Shown here piece by piece: positions 12,953 to 22,042 of a stretch of DNA of 64,000 bases. The position numbers and the translations under genes were made by a program. The notes under the pieces are model-generated. The model saw only the letters and a program-made list of their open reading frames with translations. It did no database searches and had not been told where the DNA came from. Position 1 is the stretch's first letter; the number at the start of each line of letters is the position of its first letter. This DNA comes from Warburgia ugandensis (Eukaryota > Streptophyta > Magnoliopsida > Canellales > Canellaceae): contig CP141126.1 in NCBI GenBank assembly GCA_035236585.1, positions 67,867,414 to 67,931,413 on the forward strand, read 5' to 3'.

Positions 12953-13511
12953 TGTAATGCCCCGACCAATTTACACTATTTAACAAAAATGAATTGGACA
13001 TTCTATAGGAAATGAAAAGTTCACTTTTTGGAGAAAAGGGTATTTTGGTCATTTCACTATTCACCCTGACTGGACCCAGAAATTTGGTCCTAAGAATAAT
13101 ACCATTAGGTGCATCTCGGAAAAAGAAATCCAACAAGACCAAAATCACCCAAAACGGAGTTAAAATGAGCAAGTTATGGCCCTTTGAAGTTCAGGGGCAA
13201 AAATGTAATTTTCATTAAAAAAGGATTTAGCATGAGAAACACAGGGGCCCGTTTTGATACGGGTACCCCTCTTCTTCAACCTCCTAGAGGGTTCTAGAAC
13301 GGTGGTGTTTGGAGGAGAAATCACTACCATTATGGAGGTTTCTCCACCGCCATTCAATGGTGGTGAGAGCCCCCTCCAGAACCCTCTTATAGCTCTATAA
13401 ATAGAGCTCTTGGGCGTCTCTAATGGCAGCCCAAAAGCTTGAGAAAAACCTGTAATGGAGAAGCAACCAAGAGGAGAAAACGTGGAGAAAAACCCGGCAA
13501 TGAACTAGGTG
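12953..13511 (+). repeat. 5' LTR of element A, segment 1
   Basis: It is colinear with 30197-30730 of the 3' LTR: TGTAATGCCCCGACC start, the 'gagcaagttatggccctttga' block, and a TATA box. It is cut at 13511 by element B and resumes at 22043. The open frames at 13012-13218 and 13160-13357 recur in every LTR copy and are not considered genes. Confidence 0.85.
13396..13403 (+). promoter_or_regulatory. TATA box of element A 5' LTR
   Basis: TATAAATA sits at the centre of an 18-bp dyad (13391-13408, AGCTCTAT-AA-ATAGAGCT). The 3' LTR carries the same box at 30618-30625. In B's 3' LTR it is TACAAATA (19843-19850) and in B' TGTAAATA (25764-25771, minus). Confidence 0.6.
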
Positions 13512-14816
13512 TGACGACCCGGGTTTTCTCATGAATTTTTAAATGCAATATCTAATCTCCCAAGGTAGTTTTTTTTTGCAAAGCTTTAGCAATCATAAGT
13601 GTTTTCCCCAGATCTATCTAGTCACAGCACACAGCCCAACTGTAATTAAATATAAATACAAGTCCAAAGGGTTGAGATTTTACTTACATGTATAACTGTC
13701 TCCTTTTTCATTCACTTGCTTGTAGCACTAATATCTCCTGAGACGTCTTCTATTTATGAGTGGAATTATCCTGAAAAATGTTAAGGATAGGGTGAGTATA
13801 TACTATACTCAGTAGGAGTCTATCACTACTAGTTTCTTTTAAAAGAACTATTATTGTTTGAGAATACATGTTTTAAGTATATGACTTGTTTAGCATGACT
13901 TAATTCAGCACGCATGTGATAAATGCTTTATGCATAGACATGTTTTGTAAATAATTGCATATACATTATGCATAGATATGTTTTGCAAAGTATTGCATAC
14001 ATTGCATGATTTGCGAGCATTAAGTTCTTGCAAAAATTGCATGTCCTTGAGGGTTACCAAAAGACGCTGGAGTGCCGAGGGTCAGGCAGTTGTAAGGGAC
14101 CCAAAGAGGACAGGTTTTACAAAAGAGATTTTTCGCTTGTTTGATCTTGTGTGATTTGGGCTAATAAGCACGTGGGTGCTATGCCGAGGGGTTTGGGTTG
14201 GCCACCCAGCCTCTACCACTATTAGGTGGATGGGTACCGCGCTAAAAAAGAGGCAATGTCCCTACGTCGACTGCATGTGGTACAGGGGGCTACCACTGGT
14301 GTCATGACACTGGGTCGATGTGTCATAGGCCCTGTGGATTTTAATATCAATATTGAACTTGAGTATTCAAACATGCACATGTTTTGAACGAGCATATGAT
14401 TTTAAAACATCTCATGCATTATAAAACTAGTAGTGATAGGCTCCTACTGAGTATAGTATATACTCACCCAATCCTCAACATTTTTTAGACACAAAGTAAA
14501 TACTTAAGGGCAAGGAACGCTTGTGCTAGGAGACACCCAGACTAAGTGCAAGTAAGTAAACCCCCACTTTATCTTTCAATGTTACTTGATTGTAGTTACT
14601 CTCTAATAGCTAGGGCTGTGACTAACACTTTCTTGGGAACAATATTGATTTAAACTTTGCCATGGCTAGATAATTTGAGAATGTGTTTTGACACTCAGGG
14701 TATTTATGAAAGATAGTTTTCCAAACCAAAAAGATTTTCATGCATTTCATACTTATAAAACAAGAGATCTCGCCTTTTTATCAAAATTGCATCATATAAA
14801 AACCCGGGTCATCATA
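13512..14816 (+). repeat. 5' LTR of element B, chimeric
   Basis: Bases 13512 to about 13832 are the reverse complement of an A-type LTR end (TGTGACGACCCGGG start; compare 32984 read leftward), itself lacking about 130 bp after 'ctcccaagg'. From about 13833 on the sequence is the forward B LTR, matching 20805 onward, to the end '...cccgggtcatcata'. The junction falls in 'ctatcactactag', shared by both orientations. Relative to the 3' LTR, 265 bp (21299-21563) are missing at 14338/14339, with TGGA on both sides. The first half of the expected B LTR, including its TATA region, is absent. Confidence 0.75.
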
Positions 14817-14817
14817 G

Positions 14818-14832
14818 TTGGTATCAAAGCAC
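14818..14832 (+). other. Primer binding site of element B
   Basis: TTGGTATCAAAGCAC starts two bases after the LTR end. It resembles the complement of the initiator methionine tRNA 3' end (usual form TGGTATCAGAGC), with one G-to-A change. Confidence 0.75.
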
Positions 14833-14956
14833 GGTTTAACGTTACTCACAGCCCAGTTATGAGGAGAATAACTTATAATCAAGTTTCATCCATGAAAGAG
14901 TAAGGGGTAATAGGATAACACAAACTGAGATTTGGTGAATTACCTTGTGATTACAG

Positions 14957-15793
14957 ATGCCTAGGAAGAAAGGAAGCAATGCTCCAAGACCTAAAGCCTC
15001 GCCAGTGGACTCCACTGGGTCGGGCAATGGGATGATTGAGTTATTCCAACAATTCTTGCAGAATATGGGACAATACATGAATAGTCAAAGCCAAACTCCT
15101 ACCACCCGAGATCCTTGCCCTGATAAAGCAATAGATAGGACTGAGGTCCAGTTAGAAAGGTTTCAGAAATTAGCTCCCTCATTCACAGGAGAAGATGGAG
15201 CATCTACAGCTGAAAAATGGTTAATTGACATTGAAAAGATATTTAAAGCCATGAACATAGCTGAAGAAAGAAAAGTACCCATGGCCACATTTTTGTTTAG
15301 GGGAGAGGCTACCTTTTGGTGGGAAACAGCAGAAAGAACTCATTTAGAGCAGTGAGAAACAATAGGATGGGAAGAATTTAAAAATTTCTTTAATGAAAAA
15401 TATTATCCTAAACACATAAGAAAACAAAAGGAAAAGGAATTTATAGACTTAGAACAAGGAAATATAACTGTCCAATAGTATGAAAGTAGATTCATTAGCC
15501 TCCGAAGATTTGCACCACGTGCTTGTGCTGATGAGGAAGATGTGGCAGAAAGATTTGTAGATGGACTCAACCTAGGACTCAGGAACAGAGTTCTAGGTAT
15601 CCAACCTTCCACAGTAGCCAAAGCTGTAGAGATGGCCTCCCTATACGAAAAAGATTATCAAAGGAACCAAGCAATAAGAGAAACTAAGAACATCAACACC
15701 ATGAGAAATAAAGGAAAGAGACCATTTCAGTCATCCGGACCTAGGCCACCTTTCAAGAAGCCGTTTGAAAACAAAGGAAGAAGACCAGACTAG
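14957..15793 (+). pseudogene. gag of element B (broken)
   Basis: Encodes the structural capsid protein of the retrotransposon. The start at 14957 opens 141 bp after the LTR. The first open part has 132 codons and includes 'ATFWWE', typical of plant Ty3/gypsy Gag. The reading frame stays the same across stops at 15353 (TGA), 15476 (TAG) and 15791 (TAG). The ATG at 15542 is only an internal Met. The downstream CCHC knuckle and protease are in the same phase. The stops are consistent with single C-to-T or G-to-A changes. A functional Gag cannot be made from this copy. Confidence 0.85.
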
Positions 15794-15856
15794 AAGGCAT
15801 GCCCTAGGTGTAACAGAAATCATCTAGGCAAACCATGTCCCACTTTCAACATCACT

Positions 15857-15898
15857 TGCTATAGTTGTGGAGAATTAGGACATTTTTCTAGTAACTGT
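15857..15898 (+). other. CCHC zinc knuckle of gag
   Basis: Reads CYSCGELGHFSSNC, matching CX2CX4HX4C. This is the nucleic-acid-binding knuckle of the nucleocapsid part of Gag. Confidence 0.9.
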
Positions 15899-15901
15899 CC
15901 A

Positions 15902-16138
15902 AAAAGGAAAGTACAAGAGCGTAAAGAAGATCAAGTTCCAAAAAGCTAAGGACGTGTCTTTGCCCTCACTTCCAGTCAAGCCCAAGCTTCAAATGCAGTT
16001 GTTGAAGGTATTCTTTCTATCTATGATACACCTGCTAAAGTTCTATTTGATACAGGCTCCACTCATTCTTTCATATCGCGGGAATTTGCATCATCCTTGG
16101 ACATTATACCATAGGACCTAGACTTCACTCTAGAAGTC
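15902..16138 (+). pseudogene. Protease region of element B
   Basis: The aspartic protease active site DTGS lies at 16049-16060, followed by 'THSFIS', the usual plant Ty3/gypsy context. It is in phase with gag and reverse transcriptase, as in fused gag-pol elements. A TAG at 16112-16114 interrupts it. The stretch 15905-15960 between knuckle and protease reads Lys-rich and could have suffered a pair of compensating single-base shifts; this is uncertain. Confidence 0.8.
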
Positions 16139-17472
16139 ATGACTCCTGTAGGCCAAGCACTTCCCACCTATTCTTATCTCCAGGATGTCCCCATTTTGAT
16201 TAAGTACCATTTGCTACATGCCAATCTTATCCACTTAGATATGAATGACTTCAACATCATCCTAGGTATGGACTGGCTAGCCTTTCATCAAGCCTTTGTT
16301 GATTGTTGCCAAAAACGTGTCACTTTTACCCTATCTAATGGAGATACTTTCACCCTCCAAGGAAGAAAGGATTATTCTGGAGCGTGTGTTATTTCTGCCA
16401 TGAAAGCAGTTAAGCACATTACTCAAGGATGCCCCTTCTTCTTAGCCAAGATTGAATCTGTCGAGAGTACCCAACCAAAGTTAGAGGATGTTGAGATAGT
16501 CCGAGAATTTCCTGACATATTCCCTGAGGACTTACCAGGTCTACCTCCACCAAGGGAAATTGAGTTTATCATTGACCTTATACCTGGTACTTCCCACATT
16601 TCCAAAGCTCCTTACCAAATGGCTCCTGCAGAACTAAAAGAACTTAAGACCCAGTTACAAGAACTACTTGACAAAGGGTTCATACGACCTAGCCTATCTC
16701 CATGGGGAGCTCCAGTCCTTTTTGTTAAGAAAAAGGATGGCTCCATGAGATTGTGCGTAGACTATTGGATGTTAAATAGGGTCACCATTAAAAATAAGTA
16801 CCCCCTTCCCGGAATTGATGATCTTTTCGATCAACTTCAGTCAGCCAGAGTCTTCTCTAAGATTGATCTATGATCTGGGTACCATCAACTTTGAGTCAGA
16901 GAAGAAGATATCCCCAAGACAGCTTTCAGGACTCGATACGGCCATTATGAATTCAGAGTGATGTCCTTTGGTTTAACTAATGCTCCAGCTGTGTTTATGG
17001 ACCTTATGAATAGGGTGTTCAAGGAGTACTTAGATAAATTCATCATAGTGTTTGTGGATGATATCTTAATATATTCTGAAACTCTTGAAGACCATAAGGA
17101 ACATCTAAGGATAACATTAAGCACCCTACAAGCACACAAGTTATATGCAAAATTCAGTAAGTGTGAGTTTTGGCTGGAAAAGGTTAATTTCTTAGGACAC
17201 ATTATTTCTCAAGATGGCATAGCAGTTGACCCCACTAAGGTTGAATTAGTACAGAATTGGGAAAGACCTAAGACAGTCACAGAAATAAGAAGCTTCTTAG
17301 GACTTGCCGGATATTACAGGAGTTTCATCGAGGGTTTTTCACAAATTGCTTTACCTCTAACTAAGCTGACTAAGAAAGACACAAGATTTGAATGGACTGA
17401 TAAATGTAAGGAAAGCTTCCAGGAACTAAAAAGAAGGTTAACTATAACACCTGACCTCACCTTACCTTACCT
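16139..17472 (+). pseudogene. Reverse transcriptase of element B (broken)
   Basis: Copies the element RNA into DNA. Visible in order are 'LPPPREIEF', 'PYQMAPAEL', '[19 protein letters not shown]', 'LCVDY' (with W where the family usually has R), 'KIDL', 'FGLTNAP', the catalytic FVDD at 17051-17062 and 'LGHIIS'. Stops at 16871 (TGA) and 16892 (TGA) split it into open parts 16139-16873 and 16958 onward, all one phase. A 5-bp tandem duplication (TACCT at 17468-17472) then shifts the phase before RNase H. The enzyme is inactive in this copy. Confidence 0.9.
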
Positions 17473-17835
17473 TCAGGAAGTGGCAGATTTGAGATATACA
17501 GTGATGCCTCGCAACGAGGACTATGCTGCGTACTTATGCAACATGGGAAGGTGATTGCTTATGCTTCTTGGCAACTCAAGAAGCATGAAGTCAATTACCC
17601 AACCCATGACTTGGAATTAGCGGCCATAGTCTTTGCCTTGCGAATATGGAGACATTATTTATATGGGGAAAAGTTTGAAGTTTTTACAGATCACAAGAGT
17701 CTTAAATATATCTTTTCCCAACAAGACTTAAACATGCGACAAAGAAGATAGATGGAATACTTAAAAGACTATGACTTCTCCATTCATTATCACCCTGGAA
17801 AAGCTAATCTGGTAGCTGATGCATTAAGCAGAAAA
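17473..17835 (+). pseudogene. RNase H of element B (broken)
   Basis: Degrades RNA in the RNA-DNA hybrid. In phase 1, after the 5-bp duplication, 'IYSDAS' carries the first catalytic Asp. It is followed by 'GKVIAYAS', '[12 protein letters not shown]', 'FTDHKSL' and, after a TAG at 17749-17751, 'HYHPGKANLVADALSR', the usual end of Ty3/gypsy RNase H. The residue after 'AS' is W where R is usual, another likely C-to-T change. Confidence 0.85.
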
Positions 17836-19365
17836 ACCCAAGGGATGTGTGCAAGTTTATTAGCTAAGAGATGGAAGCTACTACAAGAAGTAATCACATG
17901 GAAACCAGACATAAGTAAGCACAAGATCATCATGGCAGGACTAACAATAAAGTCAGCTGTTAATGAAGAGGTTAAGCAAGAACAGAAAGGAGATCCAGAT
18001 ATACAAGCTTTCATAGGAAAACCAGTGTTTACAAAAAGGGAAGATGGTAGCATTTACATGCAAGAAAGATTAGTGGTACTGGCTAATGAAGACTTAAGAC
18101 AAGAAATCTTAAAAGAGGCTCATCGGTCTAAGTATACTATACACCCAGGAGGAACTAAGATGTATCAAGACTTAAAGAAACAGTATTGGTGGGATGGTAT
18201 GAAAAGAGACATAGGGGAATTTGTGGCAAAATGTCTAACATGTCAACAAGTAAAGGCTGAACATCAAAGACTTGCGGGATTGTTACAACCCCTTGAATTA
18301 CTCGAATGGAAATGGGACCATATTACAATGGACTTCATCGTAGGGCTACCTAGGACCTCCAAGGGTCATGACATGATCTGGGTAATTGTTGATAGATTAA
18401 CTAAGACAGCTCATTTCCTTCCTATACATCATACCCAATCCACTGACAGCCTATCTCAGCTATACATCAAAGAGATAGTAAGTCTACATGGTATACCCCT
18501 TAGTATCACTTCAGATAGGGATAGCCGCTTCACTTTGCAACTCTGGAAGTCTGTCCAAAAATCCTTAGGATCTTGCTTGAACTATAGCACAACCTTCCAT
18601 CCACAGACTGATGGACAATCAGAGCGCACAATCCAGATAGTCGAAGATATGTTGCGGACTTGTGCCCTCGATTGGAAGCAGAGCTGGGATGAAAACCTAC
18701 CGCTAGTTGAGTTTGCGTACAACAATAGCTTTCAGTCAAGCATTGGCATGGCTCCATACGAGGCGCTCTATGGGAGGCCTTGTCAATCACCCACCAGTTG
18801 GAGTGAAGTTGGAGAGTCCAGGGTGCTCCAGTCCGAGTTGGTAGAGCAATGTGTCGAGAAGGTCAAACTCATAAGAAGACGCCTCCTCACAGTTCAGAGC
18901 CACCAAAAGAGCTATGCTGATCGAAGGAGGAGACCATTGGAATTCGACATAGGAGAGCACGTTTTCCTGAAGATATCTCCCACTAAAGGAGTTATGAGGT
19001 TCGATATCAAAGGCAAGCTTAGTCCACGTTACATAGGACCTTTTGAAATCTTGGAGAAAGTGGGAAAAGTGGCCTACAGGATCGCACTACCCCCTCAGCT
19101 ATCTGAAGTGCATAACGTATTCCATGTATCTATGCTAAGGAGGTACGTGCCTGACCCCGCTCGTGTCATCAACCAGGTACCTATAGAGTTGACGGAGGAT
19201 CTCAAGCTAGAGACAAGACCAGTTGAGATCCGGGATCGTAAGAGTAAGAGGCTGCGGAACAAGGACATACCCTTAGGCAAAGTTTTGTGGAGAAATGCGC
19301 ACATGGAAGAAGAGACTTGGGAACCGGAGTCAGAAATGCGAGAAAAGTACCCCGAGATCTTTTGA
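17752..19365 (+). CDS. RNase H end, integrase and chromodomain of element B (537 codons open)
   Basis: The longest intact frame of the window. It is a pol fragment, so the ATG is an internal Met after a stop. Residues 1-28 close RNase H. The integrase zinc domain has H124, H131, C161 and C164. The catalytic core has D194, D255 and E291, spaced as D,D35E, which join DNA ends to the target. A GPY/F-like module ('SPRYIGPF') is near 425-431. Residues about 490-537 form a chromodomain ending 'WEPESEMREKYPEIF', which in this family directs insertion to particular chromatin. This supports the Tekay/Del clade. Residues look intact, but no start and no upstream gag-pol exist to express it. Confidence 0.9.
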   Translation: MEYLKDYDFSIHYHPGKANLVADALSRKTQGMCASLLAKRWKLLQEVITWKPDISKHKIIMAGLTIKSAVNEEVKQEQKGDPDIQAFIGKPVFTKREDGSIYMQERLVVLANEDLRQEILKEAHRSKYTIHPGGTKMYQDLKKQYWWDGMKRDIGEFVAKCLTCQQVKAEHQRLAGLLQPLELLEWKWDHITMDFIVGLPRTSKGHDMIWVIVDRLTKTAHFLPIHHTQSTDSLSQLYIKEIVSLHGIPLSITSDRDSRFTLQLWKSVQKSLGSCLNYSTTFHPQTDGQSERTIQIVEDMLRTCALDWKQSWDENLPLVEFAYNNSFQSSIGMAPYEALYGRPCQSPTSWSEVGESRVLQSELVEQCVEKVKLIRRRLLTVQSHQKSYADRRRRPLEFDIGEHVFLKISPTKGVMRFDIKGKLSPRYIGPFEILEKVGKVAYRIALPPQLSEVHNVFHVSMLRRYVPDPARVINQVPIELTEDLKLETRPVEIRDRKSKRLRNKDIPLGKVLWRNAHMEEETWEPESEMREKYPEIF

Positions 19366-19379
19366 CTGTATATAGTAGA

Positions 19380-19414
19380 ATTTTGGGGGCAAAATTCCCC
19401 TAAGGGTGTATGAA
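19380..19414 (+). other. Polypurine-tract region of element B
   Basis: 'ttttgggggc' and 'ctaaggg' precede TGTAATGACTCC, the 3' LTR start. The layout matches that of element A at 30160-30196. Confidence 0.6.
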
Positions 19415-22042
19415 TGTAATGACTCCAATTTTGTAATATTGAAATTCCAAGTTAAGCAATGAAAAGATCAATTTTTGAAGATAAGGGCATTTTAGTCATT
19501 TCACTATTCACCTTGACTGAACCCAGAAATTTGGTCCTAAAAATGGTACCATTAGGTGCATCTTGGAAAAAGGAATCCAACGAGACCAAAATCACCCAAA
19601 ACGGAGTTAAAATGAGCAAGTTATGGCCCTTTGAAGTTCAGGTGCAAAAATGTAATTTTTACAAAAAACGGCTTTCGCCTGCAAAACACAGGGGCCCGTT
19701 TTGATACAGGCACCCTTCATCTTCAACCTCCTAGAGGGTTCTAGAATGGCGGTGATTGGAGGAGAAATCATCGCCATTCTGGAGATTTCTCCACCACCAT
19801 TCAAAGGCGGTGAGAGCCCCCTCCAGAACCCTCTCATAGCTCTACAAATAGAGCTCTTGGGCATCTCTAATGGCAGCCCAAAAGGTTGAAGAAAACCCAT
19901 TGTGGAGGAGTGACCTAGAGGGGAAACAAGGAGAAAAACTCAGCAACGATCCAGGTATGCCCAAGATCCCTCAAAACCCATCTTCATAGTAGTTCTAAGA
20001 TCAATTTCCTAGGTTTTTGCATGAAAAATCAAGCAAAATGGAGCCCTGGAGACTCACCAAGGACCTAGGGATGTTCCCTGGGCCGCACTGGTTCGAGAGG
20101 GTTGAACTAGGGTGTCCTGAGGATGCCCCGGTCCCCCAGACAAACAGAACGTTCCAGTCGAAATGTAACACATCGATCCTGTTTGGAAAAAACCAAATGG
20201 GCGCGTTCGTGGACGCGCCCGCAAAAGAGAGTGACGGGCGAAAAACCCGGCGCATCTGCAGACGCGTCCGCTGAGGCTCATGCCGCATACGTGTAGCATG
20301 CTAGCAAGCAAGGATTTTCCCCTCCTTTAGAAAAGGTAGGCGAATGCCGCTGACGCGCAGCGCCCTAGCATTTCGCCTTTTCACTCTTAAGACCCTTATG
20401 TATGTGCGACACTAAAACGCTTATAACTTGAGATCTAGAGCACCGATTGAGGCACCGCAAAAGATGTTGTGTCCGTGTCGACGATGCGGACACATATAAA
20501 CTATAAAGTCCATGATCAAGGCCCAATCAAAGGTGGGAATGACCCTTAGAATAGGATGGTGGCACATGGCCGCTAGACCTTTGGAAAACTGAAGATACCA
20601 AGGCCCAATTAGGACCTTAGGACACCCATAGGTACAGGGATGGACCCCTAATTCCTAAGTAATAAGACCAACCATCCTAAAATGCATAAAAGATAGGCTA
20701 AACTAACTTTGATTCCCCAAACCATGTTCAGGAGCATACAAGGACAAAGGGATTAGCGCGACCTAGCCAGGTAGGTGCTCTATTACTACTAGATTCTTTT
20801 AAAAGAACTATTATTGTGTGAGAATACATGTTTTAAGTATATGACTTGTTTAGCATGACTTAATTCAGCACGCATGTGATAAATACTTTATGCATAGACA
20901 TGTTTTGTAAATAATTGCATATACATTATGCATAGATATGTTTTGCAAAGTATTGCATACATTGCATGATTTGCGAGCATTAAGTTCTTGCAAAAATCAC
21001 ATGTCCTTGAGGGTTACCAAAAGATGCCGGAGTGCCGAGGGCGAGGCAGTTGTGAGGGACCCAAAGAGGACAGGTTTTACAAAAGAGACTTTTCGCTTGT
21101 TTGATCTTGTGTGATTTGGGCTAGTAAGCTCGTGGGTGCTATGCCGAGGGGTCTGGGTTGGCCACCCAGCCTCTACCACTATTAGGTGGATGGGTACCAC
21201 GCCCAAAAAGAGGCAATGTCCCTACGTCGACTGCATGTGGTACAGGGGGCTACCACTGGTGTCACAGCACTGGGTCGACGTGTCATAGGCCCCGTGGACG
21301 CTATGACCGAGTGCCCTCAGGTACCCGGGGACCACACGGAGAGGATGTCGTGGGCATAGTTGGACCCTATGGTTTTGTGGACTTATTTGCATTTCATATG
21401 ACATGATATGAGGTTGGTCGACCATACCATACTAGATATCCATGAATTGGATTCAATGAAGCATCTTATGCATATCATAATGTTATGATATATATGTATA
21501 TGATACTTTCGATTTTGGATTATGTGATCCTTTAAGACGTTAGTATTTCATTTTGACAATGGATTTTAATATCGATATTGAACTTGAGTATTCAAACATG
21601 CACATGTTTTGAAAGAGCATATGATTTTAAAACATCTCATGCATTATAAAACTAGTAGTGATAGGCTCCTACTGAGTATAGTATATACTCACCCAATCCT
21701 CAACATTTTTCAGACACAAAGTAAATACTTAAGGGCAAGGAACGCTTGTGCTAGGAGACACCCAGACTAAGTGCAAGTAAGTAAACCCCCACTTTATCTT
21801 TCAATGTTACTTGATTGTAGTTACTCTCTAATAGCTGGGGCTATGACTAACACTTTCTTAGGAACAATATTGATTTAAATGTTGCCATGGCTAGATAATT
21901 TGAGAATGTGTTTTGACACTCGGGGTTTTTTATGAAAGATTGTTTTCCAAACCAAAAAGATTTTCATGCATTTCATACTTATAAAACAAGAGATCTCGCC
22001 TTTTTATCAAAATTGCATCATATAAAAACCCGGGTCATCATA
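19415..22042 (+). repeat. 3' LTR of element B (2628 bp)
   Basis: TGTAATGACTCC...GGGTCATCATA; the final CA has become TA. It contains a degraded TATA box (19843-19850), a CpG-rich core (20180-20420) with the inverted pair GGGCGCG (20199-20205) and CGCGCCC (20214-20220), and a repeated 'atgcatagayatgttttg' block (20890-20960). The right half is nearly identical to the 5' LTR. Frames on either strand here (20001-20311, 21158-21425) are not considered genes. Confidence 0.85.

Larger units (their letters stand above)
13512..22042 (+). mobile_element. LTR retrotransposon B (chromovirus, Tekay/Del type), plus strand
   Basis: The layout is a rearranged 5' LTR (13512-14816), primer site (14818-14832), gag-pol (14957-19365), purine tract and 3' LTR (19415-22042). 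It lies inside A's 5' LTR. The undisturbed A sequence at 30724-30732 reads 'gaaccaggtatg', so the target was CCAGG. The left copy is CTAGG (13507-13511) and the right copy CCACG (22043-22047), each one base changed. The C-terminal chromodomain after the integrase and the overall order place it among chromoviruses. Its two LTR copies look closer to each other than A's LTRs do, as expected for a younger insertion. Confidence 0.85.

Noticed and set aside
13512-13838. A separate minus-strand solo LTR here
   Set aside because: Only the terminal part is present, no opposite terminus is found, and the target duplication pairs with the far end of element B.
17449-17500. Programmed frameshift between polymerase and RNase H
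   Set aside because: A 5-bp tandem duplication explains the phase change, and no slippery site is needed.
20001-20311. Arg/Pro-rich frames in the CpG-rich LTR core
   Set aside because: Open on both strands because of GC bias; they recur, broken, in other LTR copies.
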